Positions 24,473-33,007 of a stretch of DNA of 48,552 nucleotides are shown here, piece after piece; position 1 is the first letter of the stretch, and each line of letters begins with the position of its first letter. The notes under the pieces were generated by a model. It saw nothing but the letters and a program-made list of their open reading frames with translations, was not told the origin of the DNA and did no database searches. Location: contig JAJKHS010000008.1 in assembly GCA_021154885.1 (NCBI GenBank), positions 1 through 48,552 on the forward strand, in the 5' to 3' direction. The translations under genes were made by a program, and so were the position numbers. Source of the stretch: Thermoanaerobaculum sp. GTDB lineage: Bacteria > Acidobacteriota > Thermoanaerobaculia > Multivoradales > UBA5704.

Positions 24473-26713
24473 TTAATACAGCTCCGCGTACTCCCCTGCC
24501 CCCACCATTACCCGGCGGACGAAATCCCGGGTCTCCAGGGTCCCGATCTTGGTGAAGTATTCGTCCGGCTCCTGGGTGAAGCACCAGCTCTTCCAGACCT
24601 GGGCCTGGGACTCGCCGGCCTGGTGGGCGGCCACGGCAGCCATGGCGGCGACAGGGGCGTTGCCGAAGACCTTGAGCAGCGCGGCGAGCTCGGCCGCGCC
24701 GATGGCAATGGAGACGCCGGGGCTGTAGAGCTCCTCCGGCGTCACCCGCGCCGCCAGGTTGAGCTGACCGCTCACTTGGCGCGCCGTGGCCGGGCTGAGG
24801 TGGGCCAGGCCACGCTGGGCCGCGGGAGAGAGGGCCGAGGGGTCGAAGCGGCTCTCCTCGCGGAGGAGGGCGGCGAGCAGGCGGGGATCGACGCCGCGGA
24901 TCCGCCCCTGGGCCAGGATGGCGTCCTGGAAGGGGAAGGGGTAGAGGAGCCGGCGGTAGTCCCGCGGCTGCATCGCGAGCGGCAGCTTGCGGGGCGCCCG
25001 CTCGCGCAGCGCCTCGGCCAGGGAGATGGAGCGCGCGGGCTCGCCGCCCCGGGCCAGCAATCGGCTGCCGGTATAGGCGAGGTTGGGATCGGAGACGGGG
25101 AAGTGCTCGCGCACGGCCGGCGCCCCCTCGTGCCAGATCCCCAGGGCGAGGAGCATCTCCTCCGGGCGGGTGAGACGGTGGGTCCACAGGGGCCAGCGGC
25201 GCACCGGCACCTCGGCCAGCTTGAGATAGGGCGCCGTGGCGCGGTCCGCCAGGAGCATCTGCTCCAGCTTGTGCTGGGCCGCCCGGCCCGCGGGATCGCT
25301 CGCGCCCAGGAGCAGCCAGGCGCCGTAGAGGTCGTCGCGCCGGCTCGACGCGGCGCGGCGCCGTGCTTCGGCGGCGGCCGTGGCGTTCAACGGCTCGGCG
25401 GCGAGGCGGGACAGGGCGGCGCGGGCGAGCGGGTGATACGGATCGGCGCGGGCGACTTCCAGGTAGCGGTCCACGGCCTCCCGCGGGTCGTGCTCCAGCT
25501 CGGCCAGCCGGCCTTCCCAATAGACGACTTCGAGCTGGTCGTTGCGATCGCCGGCGGCGGCCCGGTCCAGCCAGGCGCCGGCGCGGTCCGCTCGGCCGCG
25601 GGCGAGGTCGGAGGCGGCGAGGAAGAGGGCGGCGCGGGTCGCCGGGCCACGCCACTCCGGCCGCGCCAGGAGCTGTTGGAACAGATACAGGGCCGAGGCC
25701 TCGGCGCCGTTGCGCCACTCCAGGCGCAGGGCCCCGAGGAGCGCCGGCGCGGTCCACTCCCGGACCTGGGAGTCGGCCTGCCAGGCCTGGCGATAGAGCG
25801 CGGCGGCGGCGGGCCAGGCGCCGCGCAGCTCGTGGGCGTGCCCCTCCTGGTAGAGGGCGCGGGCCTTCTCGCCGGGAGTCCGCGCCAGGGCGACCAGGCG
25901 GCTGAAGGTCACGGATGCCTCGGCGTAGCGCTGCTGGGAGAGGAGCGCCTGGCCGATGAGCGCCTGGGCCTCGAAGGCGTCCCGCGTCGAGAGCGACTGG
26001 CGATCTCCCGCCCGCTGCAGGTGGCGCAGGGCGCGGTCGAGCTCCTGGTGCTGCTGGAAGGTCTTGCCCAGCAGCAGGGGCACGCGGCCGTGCTCGGCCT
26101 CGGCGACCAGCGGCGAGAGGCTCTCGGCGGCGAGGCGGGCGAGCTCGTCGTCGTAGCTCTCCTCCAGCAGGCTCACCAGCAGGCTGCGGGCCAGCTCGCG
26201 ATAGCCGGAGCGCAGGGCGCACTCCGCCTGGGCGAGCTGGATCTCCCGGCGCTGCGGTTTCGGCAGCGCCGCCTCCTGCCGCAGGCCCCCCAGCAGCCGG
26301 CACTCCCCCCCCTTGGCGAGGACCTGGGCGAACAGGTGGACGGCTTCGGGGATCAGGGGCGAGCCGGGATCGCCGGCGACCACCTTGGAGACGAGGCCCG
26401 CCGCCACCTCGGGGTGGCCGGTGTTCACCTGCACGACGGCCATGCGATAGCGGCTGTAGAAGGCGAGCGCGGGGTTCAGGGCCAGGGCCCGGGAGAAGGC
26501 CTGGACGGCGTCGCCCGGCCGGCCCAGAAGGTCGAGGAGATAGCCGTTGAGATAGTCGAGGCCCAGGCGGTGCGCGGCATCGGGAGCCTGCGCCAGCTCC
26601 TGCTCGACCCGCCCCAGCGTCTGCTGGGGTTTGCCCGCGAGCTGCAGCTCCACCAGGTCGGGCCGGGGATCCGCGACGGTGATGGCGAGTGCGAAAGCGA
26701 GGGTGCCGAACAT
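24473..26713 (-). CDS. soluble lytic murein transglycosylase with tetratricopeptide-like array
   Basis: A 746-residue protein. The first 560 residues are helical repeats of TPR/superhelical type (AVQAFSRALALNPALAFY, ARALYQEGHAHELRGAWPAAAALYRQAW), as in Slt70. The C-terminal catalytic domain has DPRLLAALLREESRFDP, with the catalytic glutamate of the ES/EES motif. SPAAQRGLAHLSPATAR replaces the usual GLMQLMP, and AAVAAHQAGE matches the AYNAG block. It cleaves the glycan strands of peptidoglycan with 1,6-anhydro formation. The N-terminus has a short hydrophobic segment that may be a signal peptide. It follows murA by 39 bases and is probably co-transcribed. Confidence 0.87.
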   Translation of the reverse strand: MFGTLAFALAITVADPRPDLVELQLAGKPQQTLGRVEQELAQAPDAAHRLGLDYLNGYLLDLLGRPGDAVQAFSRALALNPALAFYSRYRMAVVQVNTGHPEVAAGLVSKVVAGDPGSPLIPEAVHLFAQVLAKGGECRLLGGLRQEAALPKPQRREIQLAQAECALRSGYRELARSLLVSLLEESYDDELARLAAESLSPLVAEAEHGRVPLLLGKTFQQHQELDRALRHLQRAGDRQSLSTRDAFEAQALIGQALLSQQRYAEASVTFSRLVALARTPGEKARALYQEGHAHELRGAWPAAAALYRQAWQADSQVREWTAPALLGALRLEWRNGAEASALYLFQQLLARPEWRGPATRAALFLAASDLARGRADRAGAWLDRAAAGDRNDQLEVVYWEGRLAELEHDPREAVDRYLEVARADPYHPLARAALSRLAAEPLNATAAAEARRRAASSRRDDLYGAWLLLGASDPAGRAAQHKLEQMLLADRATAPYLKLAEVPVRRWPLWTHRLTRPEEMLLALGIWHEGAPAVREHFPVSDPNLAYTGSRLLARGGEPARSISLAEALRERAPRKLPLAMQPRDYRRLLYPFPFQDAILAQGRIRGVDPRLLAALLREESRFDPSALSPAAQRGLAHLSPATARQVSGQLNLAARVTPEELYSPGVSIAIGAAELAALLKVFGNAPVAAMAAVAAHQAGESQAQVWKSWCFTQEPDEYFTKIGTLETRDFVRRVMVGAGEYAELY

Positions 26714-26752
26714 CCGGAGCCGTGCGGCGCCGGCGGCTCGATCCCGGGAGAA

Positions 26753-28018
26753 TCAGCTCATGGGGACTGACCAGCGTGCGACGCGCGCGCCCAGCTTCTG
26801 CAATTTCAGTTCCATTCCCTCGTAACCCCGATCGAGGTGATAGATGCGGTCCACCACCGTCTCGCCCTGGGCCGCCACGCCGGCCAGGACCAGGCAGGCG
26901 GAGGCCCGCAGGTCGGTGGCCATCACGCCCGCGCCGGTCAGCGGCTTGGGACCGTAGACGCGGGCGCGGCCGCCGTCCACCCGGATGTCGGCACCCATCC
27001 GCGCCAGCTCCGGCGCGTGCTGGAAGCGGTTTTCGAAGACGGTTTCGCTGATCGTCGCAACTCCGTCCGCCCGGGTCATGAGGGCCATGTACTGGGCTTG
27101 GAGATCGGTGGGAAAGCCGGGATGGGGCGAGGTCTCGAGGTCGAGGGACTGGATGTCGCCCGCGCCTTGGACGCGGATATCTTCAGCGCTCACTTCGACG
27201 CTCGCTCCCACCTCGGCCAGTTTGTCCAGCAGGGGCGCCAGATCGGCGGCGCTGGCACCCTCCAGTGTCACATCGCCGCGGGTCAGCACGGCGCCGATCA
27301 GGTAGGTGCCCCCCTCGATGCGGTCGGGGATGATGGCGTGCTCGGCGGCGCCCAGGCTCTCGACACCGTCGACGACGATGGTCTCCGTGCCGGCGCCGGA
27401 GACGTGGGCGCCCATGGCATTGAGGAGGTTGGCGAGGTCCACCACCTCGGGCTCGCAGGCGCAGCACTCCAGCACGGTGGTGCCGCGGGCCAGGGTGGCC
27501 GCCATCATCACGTTCTCGGTGCCGGTCACCGTCGGCATGTCGAACCGGAAGCGCGCCCCCACCAGCCGGGCGGCGGTGGCCTCGACGTAGCCATGGGTGA
27601 GCTGCACGTCCGCGCCCAGGGCGGTGAGCCCCTTGAGATGCTGGTCGATGGGCCGCACGCCGATGGCGCAGCCGCCGGGGAGCGACACCCGGGCGTGCCC
27701 CTCCTTGGCGAGCAGCGGCCCGAGGACCAGGACGCTGGCGCGCATCGTCCGGACCAGGTCGTACGGGGCGTCGTGCTCGGGGTTCGGCCGCTCGCGGCGG
27801 AGGATGAGGGCGCCGCCCGTCTCCTCGGTGACGACGCCGAGGTGGTCGAGCAGCTTCTGCAGGGTGCGGATGTCGCGCACGTGCGGCACGCGGCGCAGGG
27901 TGAGCGGCGCGTCCGTGAGCAGGCTGGCGGTGAGCGCCGGCAGCGCGGCGTTCTTGGCGCCGGAGGCCCGCACCCGGCCGGCGAGGCGGGTCGGCCCTAC
28001 GATGTGGAACTTGTCCAT
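26753..28018 (-). CDS. murA: UDP-N-acetylglucosamine 1-carboxyvinyltransferase
   Basis: A 421-residue MurA, which transfers enolpyruvate from PEP to UDP-GlcNAc, the first committed step of peptidoglycan synthesis. The N-terminus VRASGAKNAALPALTASLLT contains the conserved Lys-Asn pair. PGGCAIGVRPIDQHLKGL carries the catalytic cysteine targeted by fosfomycin, so no cysteine-to-aspartate resistance change is present. HPGFPTDLQAQYMAL has the catalytic aspartate, and DLRASACLVLAGVAA is the C-terminal signature. It starts three bases after the prmC stop. Confidence 0.96.
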   Translation of the reverse strand: MDKFHIVGPTRLAGRVRASGAKNAALPALTASLLTDAPLTLRRVPHVRDIRTLQKLLDHLGVVTEETGGALILRRERPNPEHDAPYDLVRTMRASVLVLGPLLAKEGHARVSLPGGCAIGVRPIDQHLKGLTALGADVQLTHGYVEATAARLVGARFRFDMPTVTGTENVMMAATLARGTTVLECCACEPEVVDLANLLNAMGAHVSGAGTETIVVDGVESLGAAEHAIIPDRIEGGTYLIGAVLTRGDVTLEGASAADLAPLLDKLAEVGASVEVSAEDIRVQGAGDIQSLDLETSPHPGFPTDLQAQYMALMTRADGVATISETVFENRFQHAPELARMGADIRVDGGRARVYGPKPLTGAGVMATDLRASACLVLAGVAAQGETVVDRIYHLDRGYEGMELKLQKLGARVARWSVPMS

Positions 28019-28021
28019 TGC

Positions 28022-28870
28022 CTACCCTCTCCCCCGGCGCAGCACCAGCACGCGCGGGATGCCGGCGTAATCCTCCCGCACGCGGATCAGCTCCAGGCCC
28101 GAGGCTGCGGCGCGGCGGCGGGCGGCGGCGAGCTGGCCGCAGCCGATCTCGACCACCAGTCTAACCTCGGAACGCAGCGCCGCGCACTGGGCGAAGAGGC
28201 GGGCCAGGACCGAGTCGCCGCAGCCGGGAGCGAAGAGCGCCAGGGCGGGCTCGAAATCGCGCACCTCGGGCGAGAGCGACGGTGCGTCGCCAAGGTCGAT
28301 GTAGGGCGGGTTGCTCACCACCAGATCGAAGCGGGCGAGGTCGAGACCCGCCGTGAGGTCTGTCCCCACCAACGAGACTCTCTCCGCGGCGCCGAGCCGC
28401 CGGGCGTTCTTCGCGGCCACGGCGAGAGCGCCGGGCGACAGGTCGGCGGCCACGGCCCGGGACCCGGGGATCTCCAGGGCCAGGGTGACGGCGAGGATGC
28501 CGGAGCCGGTGCCCACGTCGAGGATCCACGGCCGCTCGGGCAGCGGCGCGGCGAGCGCCTCCTCCACCACGTGCTCGGTCTCCGGCCGCGGGATGAGCAC
28601 CCGCGAGTCGACGAGGAACGGCCGCCGCCAGAATTCCCGCTCGCCCAGCAGGTAGGCCGCGGGCTCGCCCGTGAGGCGGCGGGCCAGCAACTCCCGGAAC
28701 CGCGCCTCGGCCACGGCAGGAACCTCGGCCTCCCCCCGCGCCAGCACCTGCGCCTCCGACAGGCCGAGGACATGGCCGAGGAGGAGCGCCGCCTCCCGGG
28801 GCGGCGCGCCGAAGGACGTGGCCACGAGGAGCGGCCTGGCCGCGGCGAGGAGAGCGCGGATGGTGGGCAC
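28022..28870 (-). CDS. prmC: release-factor glutamine methyltransferase
   Basis: A 282-residue HemK/PrmC that methylates the glutamine of the GGQ motif of release factors. The N-terminal helical domain ends in RLTGEPAAYLLGEREFWRRPF, followed by VLIPRPETEHVVEEAL, the SAM motif ILDVGTGSGILAVTLAL, and the catalytic NPPY in LVVSNPPYIDLGD. The GTG at 28870 is six bases after TACACT, indicating a leaderless start. The longer frame upstream is rejected as it is low in homology. Confidence 0.92.
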   Translation of the reverse strand: MPTIRALLAAARPLLVATSFGAPPREAALLLGHVLGLSEAQVLARGEAEVPAVAEARFRELLARRLTGEPAAYLLGEREFWRRPFLVDSRVLIPRPETEHVVEEALAAPLPERPWILDVGTGSGILAVTLALEIPGSRAVAADLSPGALAVAAKNARRLGAAERVSLVGTDLTAGLDLARFDLVVSNPPYIDLGDAPSLSPEVRDFEPALALFAPGCGDSVLARLFAQCAALRSEVRLVVEIGCGQLAAARRRAAASGLELIRVREDYAGIPRVLVLRRGRG

Positions 28871-28876
28871 GCGGGG

Positions 28877-28882
28877 AGTGTA
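28877..28882 (-). promoter_or_regulatory. -10 box for prmC-murA-slt (leaderless)
   Basis: TACACT on the minus strand, six bases before the GTG start of prmC. Confidence 0.45.
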
Positions 28883-28955
28883 TCCGGGTGAGCCTGGCCC
28901 CGCCCCGCCCGGGCGGGGTGGAGCCCAGGGATGCTCCCTCACCGGCCCACCGGCT

Positions 28956-29426
28956 TCAGCCGAACCTCCACGCGCCCGCCGCGCCGGGCCGCACCTCCGC
29001 CGTGGCCTTGGCGGGCGCGTACCCCTCCTTCTGGACCGTGATCCTGTACGTCCCGGCCGCGAGGCGGGTCTCGAAGACGCCGTCCTCGCCGCTGCGGATG
29101 GTGGGGGTGGAAAAGGAGTCGCGCGGGTCGTTCGCCTTGCCGTCGACCGAGACGGTGGCGTCCGCGACCGGCTCCCCCGTGCCAGAGACCACCTGTCCAA
29201 GCAGGGCTTCCGTCGCGATGTCGATCGTGATCTCACGGTCGCCCGCGATCTCCAAGGTATGCTCCTGGTGGATGGCGCCCAGGGAAGCGACGACGGACAG
29301 GTGATGGCTCCCGGGCTTCAGGTCGTGGATCTCGAAACGCCCGTCGTAGCGGCTCTGCGCCGAGTGAAATCCGGAGGACCCGCCCCAGATCGCGACGTTC
29401 GCTGCGGACAGAGGGACCCCGTCCAC
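28956..29426 (-). pseudogene. C-terminal piece of a carboxypeptidase-regulatory-like protein
   Basis: The 156 codons contain two beta-sandwich repeats of the CarboxypepD_reg type: DGVPLSAANVAIWGG ... YDGRFEIHDLKPGSHHLSV, and GQVVSGTGEPVADATVSVDG ... GEDGVFETRLAAGTYRITVQKEGY. No signal peptide or convincing start is present, and the family normally begins with one. A related domain with a signal peptide is encoded 1.25 kb upstream on the same strand (30678-31079), with a lower-GC two-gene insert between. I infer that this is the distal part of a gene broken by that insert. Confidence 0.6.
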
Positions 29427-29524
29427 GAGGCCCCGCCGGAGAGCGTGGCACCCTTACCGGCACTGGGTTCGTGGAGAGGGCCGATCGGCCGGAACCGTAG
29501 GCGGGAACTTGCTAATGGAGAACA

Positions 29525-29550
29525 GCCCCCGCCATGAGGACGGCGGGGGC
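29525..29550. terminator. GC-rich hairpin at the left end of the two-gene insert
   Basis: GCCCCCGCC (29525-29533) and GGCGGGGGC (29542-29550) form a perfect 9-bp stem just after the stop of the 192-residue membrane protein gene. No T-tract on the minus-strand side, so terminator function is uncertain. Confidence 0.5.
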
Positions 29551-29558
29551 GATGGGCT

Positions 29559-30137
29559 TTAAGCCGCTTCCTGTAGTGGTTGGTAGGCGTTTGCAAGCGC
29601 GACAGAATCGATTCTCGCCGCCAGGCCACGGCCCGCCGGAGACTTCCGTGCCCTTCTTTGCGCCCTAGTAGTACGCCGATCGAGGAGCACGAAGAACAGG
29701 AGGCAACCGAACAGCGAAGTCATCATTAAGTGCGCGAAAAACGCCTTGTGCATCTGCTCGCGCAGGCCTTTGACCCATTCCCGCTGCGTCGGGCTTAGAG
29801 AGTTGGTCGATTCGCGCCATCTGCGATCGAAGTCGTAGTCCGGCGAGAACACGTGCGGATCTAGGACAAATGCCATGGCGATGAGCCTCAGGGTACCGAA
29901 GCGATGGCCGAATCGGAGGAAGCCGTTCAGAGTGCTGCGTAGTAGCCCGTAAGCCGGATGGTCGAAGCGGATCTTGCCGTCCGCAGCTCCGTCAAATAGT
30001 TCGGCCCGAATCGCGAACAGCCGCGCTCGGAAAAGGTCCCTCCTGTAGTCTCTATATGGCCAGAAGAAGAGCCATGCGAGTCCAACCAGAGAGAGGCCGG
30101 AACTGAGGACGACAGCGATCGTGTCGTAGTTGGTCAT
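29559..30137 (-). CDS. small two-helix membrane protein of unknown function
   Basis: A 192-residue protein with an N-terminal membrane helix (AVVLSSGLSLVGLAWLFFW). A polar middle follows (YRRDLFRARLFAIRAELFD, HPAYGLLRSTLNGFLRFGHRF), then a second helix (HLMMTSLFGCLLFFVLL). I do not recognise the family. It follows the 132-residue membrane protein gene by three bases, and the pair forms a lower-GC block unlike the flanking DNA. Probably acquired. Confidence 0.65.
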   Translation of the reverse strand: MTNYDTIAVVLSSGLSLVGLAWLFFWPYRDYRRDLFRARLFAIRAELFDGAADGKIRFDHPAYGLLRSTLNGFLRFGHRFGTLRLIAMAFVLDPHVFSPDYDFDRRWRESTNSLSPTQREWVKGLREQMHKAFFAHLMMTSLFGCLLFFVLLDRRTTRAQRRARKSPAGRGLAARIDSVALANAYQPLQEAA

Positions 30138-30140
30138 GTT

Positions 30141-30539
30141 TCAGTCCTCCCCGTAATCCCCTTGCGAGTCTAGGTCAGTGGAGCTGCGCCCAGGGTCAAT
30201 TAGCTTCTCGTATTTACGTAATCTAGATCCCATTTGTTTCGTGTCTCTACGACGCAGCCCGCGCTGCTGCATCCCATAACCAACACCGCCCGCCCCAAAA
30301 ATCCAAGCCAAGGCTTCGCTGACCCTGACGTCCGCGAGGAAACGAATGCCGATGGTGGCAGCGGTCTGAAGGCCGGCCAAACTCTTGATACAGTCGGTGA
30401 CGAAGAAGACGATAAGAGCGATGATGCCCCAACGAACTGCCACTTCAACAACTGGGGCCCCTTTTTCGACCAAGAGGAAGCGCATCTGGTGTGCATCATC
30501 CTGCTCGGGACCATCGTCCTTCTCTCTCCGCTTTGCCAC
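30141..30539 (-). CDS. small membrane protein of unknown function
   Basis: A 132-residue protein: charged N-terminus (MAKRREKDDGPEQDD), a hydrophobic segment (WGIIALIVFFVTDCIKSLAGL) and a second weaker one (ALAWIFGAGGVGYGMQQR), then a basic tail. First gene of a two-gene insert; a TATAAT box lies about 130 bases upstream at 30671-30676. No family recognised. Codon use is less GC-biased than that of the neighbours. Confidence 0.6.
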   Translation of the reverse strand: MAKRREKDDGPEQDDAHQMRFLLVEKGAPVVEVAVRWGIIALIVFFVTDCIKSLAGLQTAATIGIRFLADVRVSEALAWIFGAGGVGYGMQQRGLRRRDTKQMGSRLRKYEKLIDPGRSSTDLDSQGDYGED

Positions 30540-30670
30540 GGTTCGGGACTCCTCTCGCGTTGAGTTTTCCGAATAGTAGCTGGAATCCTCATGAATCGCG
30601 AGAGTCCGCGGCGCTTAGATGAGGTGCAGCTCCAACCGCAAAGCGGGACAGTTTCGCGCGCGGCAGGTGC

Positions 30671-30676
30671 ATTATA
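30671..30676 (-). promoter_or_regulatory. -10 box for the two-gene insert
   Basis: A perfect TATAAT on the minus strand, immediately after the stop of the interrupted gene at 30678. It is about 130 bases before the first ORF of the insert; the intervening leader holds no ORF. Confidence 0.45.
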
Positions 30677-30677
30677 C

Positions 30678-31079
30678 TCACATGCTTCCCCCAAAGCCTA
30701 ATCCACCCCCGGAGATGTCGAGGTGCGTCGGCTCCAGGTCCGTGTCCTCGATCAACGGGATCAGGGGATGCTCCAGGGCGAGATAGCCGTCCGCCCGCAT
30801 CCGCAGGCGATAGGCGCCGGCCTGCGGCGCGGCGATCTCGAAGAACCCTTCCGCGTTCGAGCGGACCGTGGCAAGAGGCGGCGGATCGGCCTCCCCGCGC
30901 AGGCGCCGGACGGCTTCGGCGTAGCCTCCCCAGGCGGCGAGCAGCTCGACGCGGGCGCCGGGGAACCCCCGGTTGCCCACCACCACCTGGCCGCGAACGT
31001 GGATCGGCGCGGCGGCGGCAGGCAGGCCGAACAGGAGAGTCATTCCCACGCAGCCCAGGAGAGTGAAGTGGCGAGCCAT
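30678..31079 (-). pseudogene. N-terminal piece of a carboxypeptidase-regulatory-like protein
   Basis: The 133 residues begin with a signal peptide (LGCVGMTLLFGLPAAAA). A first carboxypeptidase-regulatory-like beta domain follows: IHVRGQVVVGNRGFPGARVELL ... RSNAEGFFEIAAPQAGAYRLRMRADGYLALEHPL. The protein ends abruptly in GGGLGFGGSM. In this type of secreted protein further repeats normally follow; such repeats are found at 28956-29426, beyond the lower-GC insert. TAGAAT lies seven bases before the ATG, so the broken gene may still be transcribed as a leaderless mRNA. Confidence 0.6.
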
Positions 31080-31086
31080 CAAGCAA

Positions 31087-31092
31087 ATTCTA
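31087..31092 (-). promoter_or_regulatory. -10 box (leaderless) of the split gene
   Basis: TAGAAT on the minus strand, seven bases before the ATG at 31079. Confidence 0.5.
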
Positions 31093-31147
31093 TCCCTCTT
31101 CCCACTGTGATAGAAGGACCGCCGGTCGCTTTTTCCCGGAGGACTCC

Positions 31148-32887
31148 ATGAGAAGAGGCTCCCTGCTCTTCGGCTCCCTGCTCCTGCTCCTTGCCTCTCC
31201 CGGCTTCCCGGCCGACGCTCCCGGCTGCAAGGACTCCGAGCCCTATTTCAAGATCGCCGATGCCAACCTGGCCCAGGATGCCGACGGCTACCAGGCGTTC
31301 GCCTTCTACCGGCAGGTGGCCTCCAGCGCGGCGAGCGCCGCCGCGCCCGCGCTGGGCGCGCGGATCGCCGGCCTGCGCGACGGCGTGCCCGTGGCTGCCG
31401 CGGACCGGCAGCTCGCCTCCTGCATGCTGCGCAGCTTTCTCCTCGCCCGCTACGGCGACCGCATGGTGAAGGATCTCCAGGAGATGGTGGGCTTCCGCAC
31501 CTTCGCCGTCGAGGGCCAGGAGAACTGGAACGCTCCCGAGTTCGTCCGCCAGCGCGAGTGGCTGGAGCGGCACGCCCGGCTCCTGGGGCTCGACTTCAAG
31601 AGCTATGACGGACGGGTGGACGAGATCACGCTGCAGGGTCCCAAGCCCGTCCTCGCCCTGCTCACCCACGGCGACGTCCAGGGCGTCGAGAACCAGACCT
31701 GGACCTCACCCCCGTTCGAGGGCAAGCTGGTCGACGGCCGCGATGACCGGATCATTGGCCGCGGCACCGAGGACGACAAGGGCCCCCTCATCGCCGCCCT
31801 CTACGCCCTGGCGGCGCTCCACGACAGCGGCTGGCCCCTGCGCTCCACCCTCCACCTCCTGGTGGCCAACGGCGAGGAGTCGAGCTGGGACGAGATCCCT
31901 TACTACCTGGCCCGCGCGCCCATGCCGGACCGGACGGTCGGCCTCGACGCCGCCTACCCCGTGGTCAACGCCCAGAAGGGCTACGGCATCCTCCGCTTCC
32001 GCTCCCAGCCGGTGGCGGAGCCCCAGAAGGGGAACAGTAAGGGGAAGTGGCGGGTCGTGCGAATGAGCGGCGGCAGCGGCATGTCCATCATCCCCGAGAA
32101 GGGCGAGGCGGTTCTCGAGCGTCTGGGGTCGGATCAGGAGAAGAAGAACGCCCAGGCGGACCTCACCCGCTCCGCCGCCGCCTGGGTTAAGGCCCATCCG
32201 CCGGCCAGGCTGTCCGTGAGCCGCGAGGGCGGACTCCTCAAGGTCCAGGCCGCGGGTCACGCCGGCCACTCCTCCGAGCCTTCCACCGGTCACAACGCCC
32301 TCGGAGACCTGACCGCCTTCCTCGCCACCCTGGACCTCCGGATGGATGCCTGGGGCGCGCTCGCCGCCTTCACCGGGATCGCCGTGGGCACGGAGACGAA
32401 CGGCCGCTCGCTGGGCATCGACCACCGCGATGCGGTGACGGGAGAGCTGACCTCCAATCTCTCGTTCCTGCGCGAGGACAAGGGCGCGCCCGTCGCCGAG
32501 GTGAACGTCCGGACGCCGCGGGGGCTCACCAAAGCGCAGATCGAGAAGAGCGTGGCGGAGCGCACGGGCGTCTTCTCCCGGCGCGCCGCCGCCACGGTGA
32601 TTCCCGAGGTGGAGATCTCGAACGAGCCTCACATCGAACCCGCCGAGGGCGAGCTGGTCTCCGCCCTGCTCGCCACCTGGCAGGACGTCACGGGCACCCC
32701 CGGCAAGGCCGTCGCCATCGGCGGCGGCACCCAGGCCCGCCTCTTCAAGGGGGGCGTGGACTTCGGCCCCGCCGAGTCCATGGCCCAATACCGGGGTCAC
32801 GGCGTGGACGAGTACCTCACCCCCCAGGAGCTCCACCGCATCGCCGTGCTGACGGCGGCAGCGGTGTGGAGGCTGGAGGCGCAGTAG
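31148..32887 (+). CDS. secreted M20-family dipeptidase
   Basis: A 579-residue exported metallopeptidase. After the signal peptide (LLFGSLLLLLASPGFPA) and an unfamiliar 90-residue N-terminal region comes the M20 core. LLTHGDVQGV has the first zinc ligand and its aspartate, IIGRGTEDDKGPLIAALYA the bridging aspartate, and VANGEESSWDEIPYY the general-base glutamate. A dimerisation domain (GHAGHSSEPSTGHNALGDL) and AIGGGTQARLFKGGVDFGP near the C-terminus complete it. The order matches the PepV/dipeptidase subgroup that splits dipeptides with two metal ions. GGAGG before the ATG. It converges on htpG across a dispersed repeat. Confidence 0.9.
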   Translation: MRRGSLLFGSLLLLLASPGFPADAPGCKDSEPYFKIADANLAQDADGYQAFAFYRQVASSAASAAAPALGARIAGLRDGVPVAAADRQLASCMLRSFLLARYGDRMVKDLQEMVGFRTFAVEGQENWNAPEFVRQREWLERHARLLGLDFKSYDGRVDEITLQGPKPVLALLTHGDVQGVENQTWTSPPFEGKLVDGRDDRIIGRGTEDDKGPLIAALYALAALHDSGWPLRSTLHLLVANGEESSWDEIPYYLARAPMPDRTVGLDAAYPVVNAQKGYGILRFRSQPVAEPQKGNSKGKWRVVRMSGGSGMSIIPEKGEAVLERLGSDQEKKNAQADLTRSAAAWVKAHPPARLSVSREGGLLKVQAAGHAGHSSEPSTGHNALGDLTAFLATLDLRMDAWGALAAFTGIAVGTETNGRSLGIDHRDAVTGELTSNLSFLREDKGAPVAEVNVRTPRGLTKAQIEKSVAERTGVFSRRAAATVIPEVEISNEPHIEPAEGELVSALLATWQDVTGTPGKAVAIGGGTQARLFKGGVDFGPAESMAQYRGHGVDEYLTPQELHRIAVLTAAAVWRLEAQ

Positions 32888-32907
32888 GTCGCGCCAGAAT
32901 CCCCCCA

Positions 32908-32998
32908 ACCCAAGACCCTCATCACCCCGGCCCTCTTCTCCCGCCCCTCCCAACCCCCCTCCCCGGGAGAAGAGGGAGACCAGCAAGACCGCTCCAGC
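32908..32998. repeat. dispersed intergenic repeat, copy 1
   Basis: It contains CCCTCTTCTCCCG (32931-32943) and its perfect inverse CGGGAGAAGAGGG (32964-32976). Flanks are shared with a second copy at 48409-48503, including CCCAAGACCCTCATCACCCC on the left and AGACCAGCAAGAC on the right. It sits between convergent genes (M20 peptidase, htpG) and may act as a terminator or be a small mobile element of MITE/REP type. Confidence 0.8.
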
Positions 32999-33007
32999 CG
33001 GGCCCCC

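Noticed and set aside
29525-29550. Definite rho-independent terminator
   Set aside because: A perfect stem but no T-run on the strand of the preceding gene; listed only with moderate confidence.
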